Shown here: piece after piece, positions 1 to 6,487 of the stretch
Layout: each line of letters opens with the position of its first letter
How positions within the stretch are numbered: position 1 is the stretch's first letter
NCBI GenBank assembly: GCA_002083395.1
Contig: LWDH01000003.1
Location: 1 to 32,740, forward strand
Reading direction: 5' to 3'
DNA: 32,740 bases
Source of the DNA: Proteobacteria bacterium SG_bin4
Lineage (GTDB): Bacteria; Pseudomonadota; Gammaproteobacteria; Burkholderiales; Nitrosomonadaceae
Position numbers and translations under genes: made by a program
The notes under the pieces: model-generated
What the model was told of the DNA's origin: nothing
The model's database searches: none
Seen by the model: the letters and a program-made list of their open reading frames with translations, nothing else

Positions 1-181
1 ATAAGGTCTCCAAGCATTTTGCAGGACTGACTAAGTAATCCTCCCCTGACTCGTCGATCACACGAATTTGCGCGTGCTTTTCCGCATCGGCATCGGGCAG
101 TACTTCGTACAGTTTGCGGATTTCTAGCGACACTTCATAGCCACGATTGTCAGTGCAAATTGCAAGTTGATGTTTACTCAT
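1..181 (-). CDS. Hypothetical protein, 3' end cut by window edge
   Basis: About 60 codons are visible, beginning MSKHQLAICTDNRGYEVSLE and reading on through an acidic, Asp/Glu-rich stretch to the window edge; no stop is seen. It lies 38 bp downstream of the HicB-like gene on the same strand, so the two are probably co-transcribed. No signal peptide or membrane segment is visible in the part present. I recognise no named domain. The small size, soluble character and position next to an antitoxin-like gene fit an accessory protein of unknown role, but the HicA toxin fold is not evident here. The start ATG at 181-179 has no clear alternative. Confidence 0.6.
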   Translation of the reverse strand, partial: MSKHQLAICTDNRGYEVSLEIRKLYEVLPDADAEKHAQIRVIDESGEDYLVSPAKCLETL

Positions 182-219
182 GATGCTATATCCCTGTAAC
201 TTGAGTACGATTCTTATCG

Positions 220-432
220 TCAAACCTGCACTTCAACAAACGAGCTTGAGCAATGCGGTACCGGGATTTTTTGGCCTTCATCTTTAAGACCTTCAATGTG
301 AAATTCAATGGCTTCCTGGATAAGCTGCAATACTTCTTCCACCGATTCGCCGGCAGCAATGCAACCCGGAAGATCGGGAACATAAGCACCAAAACTCGTC
401 GGCCCTTCTTCGATAACAACCATATAATGCAT
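220..432 (-). CDS. HicB-family antitoxin-like protein
   Basis: A 70-aa protein with the HicB N-terminal signature: MVVIEEGPTSFGAYVPDLPG, followed by the CIAAGES turn and a helix with EEVLQLIQEAIEFHIEGL. This is the partial RNase H-like fold of HicB antitoxins. Known HicB proteins neutralise the HicA mRNA interferase, but no HicA-like dsRBD-fold gene is adjacent: upstream is a 130-bp gap and then a HEPN gene, downstream a hypothetical gene. It has no C-terminal DNA-binding (HTH/RHH) extension, so it is the short orphan form common in bacteria and cyanobacteria. The start is either ATG 432 or the in-frame ATG three codons later; a GAGG lies just upstream. Family assignment is confident, toxin-antitoxin function is not. 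Confidence 0.85.
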   Translation of the reverse strand: MHYMVVIEEGPTSFGAYVPDLPGCIAAGESVEEVLQLIQEAIEFHIEGLKDEGQKIPVPHCSSSFVEVQV

Positions 433-566
433 ATAAACCTCTATTGCTTAAGTCCCGCTGATTTTCAATAATGAACAGAACCAATGAAATCTAATTGTGA
501 ATTGACGCAATATTCTGCGTTCGCGACCTGGCCACTTGCTTTGCTAATCAAAATTCGATTGCTGGA

Positions 567-1406
567 TTAATTCAGGCATAGATCATCTAATTTTTTGTCA
601 TCAAACAATGATTTGTCTTCGAGATACTTAGTCAATAGCCTACGCACATATTCGTGTGCGATTTTTGTAGTGGACTCAAGTTTATTGTGCTTATCTTCAC
701 CAGCATGGACGATACTTGATCGTGTATCGTATATTTGTTTCCCACGGTTAAAAACTTCATGTACTGAACAATTGAAGTATTTGTTCATAAATTTTGCTAA
801 TCTAAGACTAAAGCGGTATTTTAATTCATTGTTCTGAATCGGTAATAGCAGCATTTCCAAGATTATTGAAAATTCGACAAAACGACTAGCTGATCGGATT
901 CCATGAAACATTGCGTGTAAATATGTATCCATCAAAATCTGAAATTTTTTGTCTTCACGACAGCTATTATGAATTTGAGATACCAATTTCTCTAGCGAGA
1001 ATACTTCTTGCTCTGTAACTTTCAGCGGTGGTAGTGCTAAATCATAACTACAGAGAGAAACATAAGATCGTGAAGGGGATAAAGTGCCAAATCCCGTAAA
1101 TAATGATGTACTCGAATTTCCTATTAGTTTTAAGGCAAGATTGAACTCATTTGCTCGACTTGAATCCGCAGTCAAAAGAACATAATTACTTAGTTTTTCT
1201 TTAAGCAAAACAGTAGTTAGGAATCCTGCGTCGGGAATGTCAGAAAAACCATGCGACGTGTAGCTATAGCCTGTCTCATTTTTCTTTAAATCTCGAATTC
1301 CAAACAATTGCTCTCTTAATTCTGGATCTATTTTCTTTATTTTCAGATCACTAGCTACACTAAATTCTGATAAATCAGATTCTAGATGAAATGGATATTG
1401 GTGCAT
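567..1406 (-). CDS. HEPN-domain (ApeA-like) protein of unknown role
   Basis: A 279-aa protein. Its C-terminal half is helical and holds an R-X4-H motif (R229 to H234, in YDTRSSIVHAG). Upstream come ELKYRFSLRLAKFM around residues 194-207 and a long helix around 170-195. These are hallmarks of the ApeA/RiboL-PSP-type HEPN superfamily, whose members are often RNases in defence or toxin-antitoxin systems. The N-terminal half (1-150) is unrecognised. The gene is visibly AT-rich next to the GC-rich fghA-adhC pair, suggesting horizontal acquisition. The reading frame is open only about 12 codons upstream of ATG 1406, and a second 53-codon frame overlaps the start, so an N-terminal frameshift is possible. 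No MNT-type nucleotidyltransferase partner is adjacent. Confidence 0.65.
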   Translation of the reverse strand: MHQYPFHLESDLSEFSVASDLKIKKIDPELREQLFGIRDLKKNETGYSYTSHGFSDIPDAGFLTTVLLKEKLSNYVLLTADSSRANEFNLALKLIGNSSTSLFTGFGTLSPSRSYVSLCSYDLALPPLKVTEQEVFSLEKLVSQIHNSCREDKKFQILMDTYLHAMFHGIRSASRFVEFSIILEMLLLPIQNNELKYRFSLRLAKFMNKYFNCSVHEVFNRGKQIYDTRSSIVHAGEDKHNKLESTTKIAHEYVRRLLTKYLEDKSLFDDKKLDDLCLN

Positions 1407-1536
1407 TACTTTTAGATATAGGTAGTTTAAATCTTGTTTTTAGTCGAACAACAATGGGATCAGGTCGCGAATCAAGAATATTGCCAATACTATCGAATGG
1501 CAATTTCCGAATACAAATAATCTTATCCTGAGTCAT
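1375..1536 (-). CDS. Possible small ORF overlapping the HEPN gene start
   Basis: A 53-codon frame beginning MTQDKIICIRKLPFDSIGNI and ending with TGA inside the first codons of the HEPN gene, in another frame. It could be a translationally coupled small gene, or the true N-terminus of the HEPN protein separated by a frameshift. It has no recognised domain. Confidence is low because the length is within chance expectation for AT-rich DNA. Confidence 0.25.
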   Translation of the reverse strand: MTQDKIICIRKLPFDSIGNILDSRPDPIVVRLKTRFKLPISKSNAPISISSRI

Positions 1537-1566
1537 CGATGTCGTGAATTATGTTTATCCATAATA

Positions 1567-2409
1567 CTACCCAAGCTGCTCCCGATGATAGCTCAAATGC
1601 TCCCCGATAAACGTGCTGATAAAGTAATAACTGTGATCGTAGCCTTGATGATAACGCAGCGTCAGCGGTTGACCGGCGTCGCCGCAGGCTTGTTCCAGTG
1701 CTTCGGGAAAGAGTTGTGTGGCTAGGAATTGATCATTGAATCCCTGATCGACGAGCAGATCGGGGACGCGGTGTCCGGCTTCTAGCAATGCGGTGGTGTC
1801 GTGCCGCCGCCAGTCTTGCGGGTTTTCTCCGAGGTAATTGCTGAAAGCTTTTTGTCCCCACGGGCAGCGCATTGGTGCGCAGATTGGTGCGAATGCGGAG
1901 ACCGAGCGGAACAGTTCGGGATAGCGTAGCGCCAAGGTCAACGCACCATGTCCGCCCATCGAATGGCCGAAGATGCCGATGCGGTTCGGGTCGGCAGGGA
2001 ATTGTTCGACGATGATGTTGCGCAGTTCATGCGTAATGTAACTTTCCATGCGGTAATGTTTCGACCACGGTGCTTGCGTCGCGTCCAAGTAAAACCCGGC
2101 CCCGGCGCCGAAATCCCAAGCGTCGGTTTCGCCGGGGATACCGGTTTGGCGCGGGCTGGTGTCCATGGTGATCAGCATTAGGCCGAGCTCGGCGGCGTAG
2201 CGTTGCGCCCCGGCTTTGATCATGAAGGTTTCTTCGGTGCAGGTGAGTCCGGCGAGGAAAAACACGACCGGGACGCGCTGCTGCTCTGCTTGCGGCGGTT
2301 GATACACCGAGAAACGCATCGGCAGGCCGATGACGGTGGACGGATGCTGGTAATAGCCTTGGATGCCGCCAAAGCAGTGATGCAGGCTGCGGGTTTCGAG
2401 TGCGGTCAC
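1567..2409 (-). CDS. fghA: S-formylglutathione hydrolase
   Basis: A 280-aa esterase-D family alpha/beta hydrolase that cleaves S-formylglutathione to formate and glutathione in the cytoplasm, the second step of glutathione-dependent formaldehyde oxidation. The nucleophile elbow is GHSMGGHGA with Ser150. The acid region DQGFND lies at 221-226, and the catalytic His is in YDHSYYFI (H259). The oxyanion-side segment FFLAGLTCTEETF is also typical. The length matches the family (about 275-285). It begins with GTG at 2409, only two bases past the TGA stop of adhC, so translation is almost certainly coupled. GC content is clearly higher than in the HEPN gene next door. The assignment is firm. Confidence 0.96.
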   Translation of the reverse strand: MTALETRSLHHCFGGIQGYYQHPSTVIGLPMRFSVYQPPQAEQQRVPVVFFLAGLTCTEETFMIKAGAQRYAAELGLMLITMDTSPRQTGIPGETDAWDFGAGAGFYLDATQAPWSKHYRMESYITHELRNIIVEQFPADPNRIGIFGHSMGGHGALTLALRYPELFRSVSAFAPICAPMRCPWGQKAFSNYLGENPQDWRRHDTTALLEAGHRVPDLLVDQGFNDQFLATQLFPEALEQACGDAGQPLTLRYHQGYDHSYYFISTFIGEHLSYHREQLG

Positions 2410-2411
2410 GA

Positions 2412-3518
2412 TCAGTAAATCACCACGGAGCGGATCGATTCACCGGCTTTCATCAGGCGGAAGCCTTCGTTGATGTTGTCTAGCGTCAGCGTGTGCGTGA
2501 TCAGCGAGTCGATGTCGATTTTGCCTTCCATGTACCAGTCGACGATTTTCGGCACGTCGGTGCGGCCGCGCGCGCCGCCGAACGCGGAGCCTTCCCATTT
2601 ACGTCCGGTAACGAGTTGGAACGGGCGCGTGCTGATTTCCGCACCGGCTTCGGCGACGCCGATGATGATGCTGCGCCCCCAGCCTTTGTGCGTGCATTCG
2701 AGCGCCTGGCGCATGACTTTAGTGCTGCCGATGCATTCGAAACTGTAGTCCGCACCGCCGTCGGTCAGTTGCACCACGGCGTCGACGATGTTCGGCACGT
2801 CGTTCGGGTTGATGAAATGCGTCATGCCGAATTTGCGCGCCATCGCTTCGCGCTGCGGGTTGATGTCGATACCGATGATTTTGTCGGCGCCGACCATGCG
2901 GGCGCCTTGAATCACGTTCAAACCGATGCCGCCCAAACCGAACACCGCGACATTCGCGCCTGCTTCGACTTTGGCGGTGTAAATTACCGCGCCGATGCCG
3001 GTGGTGACGCCGCAGCCGATGTAACACACTTTATCGAACGGCGCATCTTCGCGGATTTTCGCCAGTGCGATTTCGGGCACGACAGTGTAATTGGAAAAAG
3101 TCGAAGTGCCCATGTAATGGAACAGCGGCTTGCCGTCGATGGAAAAGCGCGAACTGCTGTCGGGCATCAAGCCTTTGCCTTGCGTGGCGCGAATCGCCTG
3201 ACACAGATTGGTTTTTTTCGACAGGCAGAATTTGCACTCGCGGCATTCTGGCGTATACAGCGGAATTACGTGGTCGCCCTTGCGCAGTGATTTGACGTTG
3301 GGGCCGACATCGACCACCACGCCCGCGCCTTCGTGTCCGAGAATCGCCGGAAACAAGCCTTCGGGGTCAGCGCCGGATAACGTGTAATAATCGGTATGAC
3401 AGATACCGGTGGCTTTGATTTCGACCAGCACTTCGCCGGATTTCGGGCCTTCCAGGTCGATTTCTTCGATGGTCAACGGTTCGCCTGCTTTCCAGGCGAC
3501 AGCAGCTTTTGTTTTCAT
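2412..3518 (-). CDS. adhC: S-(hydroxymethyl)glutathione dehydrogenase, class III ADH
   Basis: A 368-aa zinc-dependent medium-chain dehydrogenase (also called frmA) that oxidises S-hydroxymethylglutathione to S-formylglutathione with NAD+. Catalytic zinc ligands are Cys40 (ATGICHTD) and His62 (GHEGAG), with a further cysteine in the YIGCGVTTG segment. The structural zinc cysteines are 92, 95, 98 and 106 (ECRECKFC and NLC). The nucleotide-binding motif GLGGIGLNV and the DINPQRE strand end follow. The frame is open upstream, but MKTKAAVAWKAGEPL at 3518 matches the family N-terminus and has AGGA eight bases before the ATG, so this start is chosen. It lies directly upstream of fghA in the same operon. 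Formaldehyde handling suits an organism exposed to C1 compounds. Confidence 0.97.
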   Translation of the reverse strand: MKTKAAVAWKAGEPLTIEEIDLEGPKSGEVLVEIKATGICHTDYYTLSGADPEGLFPAILGHEGAGVVVDVGPNVKSLRKGDHVIPLYTPECRECKFCLSKKTNLCQAIRATQGKGLMPDSSSRFSIDGKPLFHYMGTSTFSNYTVVPEIALAKIREDAPFDKVCYIGCGVTTGIGAVIYTAKVEAGANVAVFGLGGIGLNVIQGARMVGADKIIGIDINPQREAMARKFGMTHFINPNDVPNIVDAVVQLTDGGADYSFECIGSTKVMRQALECTHKGWGRSIIIGVAEAGAEISTRPFQLVTGRKWEGSAFGGARGRTDVPKIVDWYMEGKIDIDSLITHTLTLDNINEGFRLMKAGESIRSVVIY

Positions 3519-3531
3519 GAGGGATTCCTGT

Positions 3532-4026
3532 TCAAAATTTGATTGTTTCGTGTAAATGCTTGAGCAAGCCTTGGCTGGCTTCCTCGACCATATCCAACAC
3601 CAATTCAAAGCCTTGATGGCCGCCGAAGTAGGGGTCCGGCACTTCGGTATCGCCGTCGTAGCTCTCGCCAAAAGTCATGAATAACTGGATTTTGCCATGA
3701 TGGTGGCGTTGACTGCGCTGCTGCAACAGCCGCAGATTTTCCTTATCCATCGCCAGGATATAATCGAATTCGTCAAAATCGCGCAATTCCACCGCTCTCG
3801 CGCGCAAATCGTCCATTTTGTAGCCGCGCTTCAATGCGGTGTGCTGCGAGCGTTCATCCGGCGGATTGCCGATATGATAGGCGTGCGTTCCCGCCGAATC
3901 GACTTCGATCAGATGATCCACGCCCGCGGCTTTGACATGGTGGCGGAACACCGCATCGGCGGTCGGTGAACGGCAGATATTGCCCATGCAGACAAACAGT
4001 ACTTTGATTTTCTTTTGAGTATTCAT
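3532..4026 (-). CDS. Low-molecular-weight protein-tyrosine phosphatase
   Basis: A 164-aa cytoplasmic phosphatase of the LMW-PTP family. The P-loop CMGNICRS (Cys13 nucleophile, Arg19) is at the very N-terminus. The general-acid aspartate is in VPDPYFGG near the C-terminus. The family segment VDSAGTHAYHIGNPPDERS is intact. I chose the ATG at 4026 (MNTQKKIKVLFVC) over a longer open frame, because the preceding residues are not family-like and the P-loop normally sits within the first 20 residues. It ends 13 bp before adhC and may be co-transcribed with it. The substrate is unknown; such enzymes may act on phosphotyrosine proteins in exopolysaccharide control, but no capsule genes are nearby. Confidence 0.93.
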   Translation of the reverse strand: MNTQKKIKVLFVCMGNICRSPTADAVFRHHVKAAGVDHLIEVDSAGTHAYHIGNPPDERSQHTALKRGYKMDDLRARAVELRDFDEFDYILAMDKENLRLLQQRSQRHHHGKIQLFMTFGESYDGDTEVPDPYFGGHQGFELVLDMVEEASQGLLKHLHETIKF

Positions 4027-4171
4027 GAGTGGTTTCTTAGTGGCAGCGATTATTAATGGCAATGGGCGGTATTTTACACGGCTATGAACGCAAGAACAGT
4101 GCACAGCCGCTGAATACCATCTGCAACAATAATAAGCAAGCGTGATAGAATCCGCGCTTCAATAACCCTAA

Positions 4172-4311
4172 CAGGCCATTGAAAAACTATCTGCGTTGCC
4201 GCTACGGTGTTAAAAACAGGCTCAAAATGCTCATTTATACCGCATAAACTGCGCTTTTTCGCCTGTTTTTGCCTTGTATCGGCTGCCTCGAAAACGTTTC
4301 TCAACGGCCTG
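4172..4311. mobile_element. 140-bp MITE-like element with CTAA target duplication
   Basis: The ends are imperfect inverted repeats: CAGGCCATTGAAAAAC at the left and GTTTCTCAACGGCCTG at the right (14 of 16 pair). CTAA occurs directly on both sides, at 4168-4171 and 4312-4315, as a target-site duplication. Inside is a second perfect inverted repeat, AAAAACAGGC at 4212-4221 against GCCTGTTTTT at 4261-4270, so a transcript could fold into one long hairpin. It has no coding capacity. The 4-bp YTAR-type duplication is what IS5-group transposases make, so a trans-mobilised MITE is inferred. It ends 10 bp before the purB start. Confidence 0.72.
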
Positions 4312-4321
4312 CTAATATATT

Positions 4322-5701
4322 ATGAATTTTTCTGCTATTACCGCACTCTCGCCATTGGATGGGCGTTATCACAGCAAAGTTGAGTCACTGCGGCCGTATT
4401 TCAGTGAATTTGCGTTAATTCGTTATCGTGTGCAAGTCGAAATTGCCTGGCTGAAAGCGCTCAGCGCCGAACCTGCGATTACCGAGGTGCCGCCTTTCTC
4501 AACAGAAACCCATGAACGGTTGGATGAGTTGATCACTAATTTTTCGGTGACAGATGGCGAAGCGGTCAAGGCGATTGAAGCCATTACCAATCACGACGTG
4601 AAAGCGGTTGAATATTGGCTGAAACAAACGCTCAGCGATAATGCGGAAGTCACGAACGTAGCCGAATTCATTCACTTTGCTTGCACCTCGGAAGATATCA
4701 ACAATCTGTCGCATGGATTGATGCTCAAAACCAGCTTGCAGCAGGTGATGCTGCCGGCGTTGACCGCGATCATCGCCAAATTGGCCGAATTGGCGCAGCA
4801 ATTGGCGGAAATACCCATGCTTGCGCGCACGCACGGACAGCCGGCGTCGCCGACGACGCTGGGAAAGGAAATGGCGAATTTCGCGTATCGTCTGCAACGC
4901 GCCAAGAAACAGCTTGAGGCGATTGCTATTCTGGGCAAGATCAACGGTGCTATCGGCAATTACAATGCGCATTTATCCGCTTACCCGCATATGGATTGGG
5001 AAAAGTTCGCGCAATCGTTCGTGGAACAGCTGGGACTGGAATTCAATCCGTACACCACGCAAATCGAACCGCACGACACCATGGCCGAACTGTTCGATGC
5101 TTATGCCAGGGTTAATACCATTTTGCTCGATCTGAACCGCGATATCTGGGGATATATTTCGCTTGGCTATTTCAAGCAAAAAACCAAAGAAAATGAAGTG
5201 GGATCTTCGACTATGCCGCACAAAGTCAACCCGATCGATTTTGAAAATTCCGAAGGTAACCTCGGTATTGCCAATGCTATTCTGCGTCATTTGAGCGAGA
5301 AGTTGCCGGTTTCCCGCTGGCAGCGCGATTTAACCGATTCAACGGTGTTGCGTAATATGGGCGTTGCGTTAGGTCACACCTTGCTGGCATACGATTCCTG
5401 CATCAAGGGTTTGAATAAGCTGGATGTCAACATTGTGCAGATCCTGGAAGATTTGGATAACACCTGGGAAATTCTGGCCGAGCCGATTCAAACGGTGATG
5501 CGGCGCTACGGTGTTGCCAATCCGTATGAGCAGTTGAAAGCGTTGACGCGTGGCAAAAGCGGCATTACCCGGGAAACGCTGCATCAGTTCATCGCGCAAA
5601 TCAATATTCCCGAAGCGGAGAAAGAACGCTTATTGGCATTAACGCCCCGCAACTATATCGGTAAGGCCAGCGAACTGGCTGCCGCTGTCAAATCGAAATA
5701 A
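4322..5701 (+). CDS. purB: Adenylosuccinate lyase
   Basis: A 459-aa fumarase/aspartase-superfamily enzyme. It removes fumarate from SAICAR in purine synthesis and from adenylosuccinate in AMP formation. The signature GSSTMPHKVNP lies near residue 295, with the mobile-loop serine. TARTHGQPASPTT-type residues (LARTHGQPASPTTLGKEMANF) provide the conserved His region near 165-185. The N-terminus (ITALSPLDGRYHSKVESLR) and length resemble the E. coli-type long PurB. A MITE sits immediately upstream, so the usual purine-rich ribosome-binding site is absent: only CTAATATATT precedes the ATG. Promoter and translation signals may therefore come from the element or from upstream. The reading frame itself is intact. 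Confidence 0.97.
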   Translation: MNFSAITALSPLDGRYHSKVESLRPYFSEFALIRYRVQVEIAWLKALSAEPAITEVPPFSTETHERLDELITNFSVTDGEAVKAIEAITNHDVKAVEYWLKQTLSDNAEVTNVAEFIHFACTSEDINNLSHGLMLKTSLQQVMLPALTAIIAKLAELAQQLAEIPMLARTHGQPASPTTLGKEMANFAYRLQRAKKQLEAIAILGKINGAIGNYNAHLSAYPHMDWEKFAQSFVEQLGLEFNPYTTQIEPHDTMAELFDAYARVNTILLDLNRDIWGYISLGYFKQKTKENEVGSSTMPHKVNPIDFENSEGNLGIANAILRHLSEKLPVSRWQRDLTDSTVLRNMGVALGHTLLAYDSCIKGLNKLDVNIVQILEDLDNTWEILAEPIQTVMRRYGVANPYEQLKALTRGKSGITRETLHQFIAQINIPEAEKERLLALTPRNYIGKASELAAAVKSK

Positions 5702-5770
5702 TAGATTTATAGCGTAACCGTTTGAACCGGAACAGTTATTCTGAGAAAGTAAAAAAAGTTTTGTTTCTGG

Positions 5771-5799
5771 CTTGAAATTTCAAACGGTGACCCCAATAT
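5771..5799 (+). promoter_or_regulatory. Sigma-32 (RpoH) heat-shock promoter of grpE
   Basis: CTTGAAA at 5771-5777, a 13-bp spacer, then CCCCAATAT at 5791-5799. This is an almost exact match to the proteobacterial RpoH consensus (CTTGAAA, 13-15 bp, CCCCATNT). It ends 26 bp before the grpE ATG, so it should drive grpE and possibly dnaK-dnaJ. A TTG that would open a longer grpE frame lies inside the -35 box, which rules out that start. Confidence 0.88.
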
Positions 5800-5825
5800 C
5801 GCTTGCACAGTTATTAGGAGGAATA

Positions 5826-6419
5826 ATGCAAAGTCCAGAAAATCCGCAAAATGCAGAAACCAGTCAAGCAGGCGCAGCAGAAAATTTGGAGGGGATGAAT
5901 ATTCCCGGCGCAACTAGCGATCCCACCATTCAAACGGGTGGAGTTGGTATTGCACAGCCCAATCTTGAACAATTGTTGAAAGAAGCTGAGATAAAAGCCG
6001 CCGAACATCATGATGCGTGGATACGCGCGAAAGCGGAAACCGAGAATATCCGCAAACGCGCACAAAGCGATGTTGCCAATGCGCATAAATACGCGGTTGA
6101 AAATTTTTCAACCGAATTAGTTACTGTAATGGATAGCCTGGAAGCTGCGCTGGCAGTGGAAAATGCGACGGTAGAGAATTATAAGAACGGGATGGAATTG
6201 ACGCAGAAGCAACTCGCCAATGTGTTTGAGAAGTTTAGTATTAAAGCGATTGATCCCAAAGGCGAGAAGTTCGATCCGCATCAGCATCAAGCCATGTGCA
6301 TGGTGGATTCCGAATCGCCCCCCAATACCGTGGTTCAGGTCATGCAAAAAGGTTACAAGCTGCATGAACGAGTCATCCGCCCAGCGCTGGTATCGGTTTC
6401 TAAATCCAAAGATACTTGA
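5826..6419 (+). CDS. grpE: GrpE nucleotide exchange factor
   Basis: A 197-aa co-chaperone that releases ADP from DnaK in the cytoplasm. The N-terminal 50 residues are polar and probably disordered. Residues about 55-110 form the long dimerising coiled coil (LEQLLKEAEIKAAEHHDAWI, then RAKAETENIRKRAQ). The C-terminal beta-wing domain contains FDPHQHQAM and a TVVQVMQKGYKLHERVIRPA-type ending, the PROSITE-like GrpE signature. The ATG at 5826 is preceded by a strong AGGAGGAAT. A longer open frame starting with TTG overlaps the sigma-32 promoter and is rejected. It is the first gene of the heat-shock unit, 68 bp before dnaK. Confidence 0.97.
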   Translation: MQSPENPQNAETSQAGAAENLEGMNIPGATSDPTIQTGGVGIAQPNLEQLLKEAEIKAAEHHDAWIRAKAETENIRKRAQSDVANAHKYAVENFSTELVTVMDSLEAALAVENATVENYKNGMELTQKQLANVFEKFSIKAIDPKGEKFDPHQHQAMCMVDSESPPNTVVQVMQKGYKLHERVIRPALVSVSKSKDT

Positions 6420-6487
6420 ATTTTTGACAGATATCTCCATTTACCAATCAATTTACAAGCAGAATTAATTTCAAAAAGGATCTAAAT

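Noticed and set aside
3519..3671. N-terminal extension of adhC
   Set aside because: It overlaps the end of the phosphatase gene in another frame and is not family-like; the family start and ribosome site are at 3518.
4074..4304. 76-codon minus-strand open frame upstream of purB
   Set aside because: It lies largely within the MITE-like element and has no domain or ribosome site.
5772..5825. Longer grpE beginning at an in-frame TTG
   Set aside because: The TTG lies within the sigma-32 -35 box, and the AGGAGG is correctly spaced only for the ATG at 5826.
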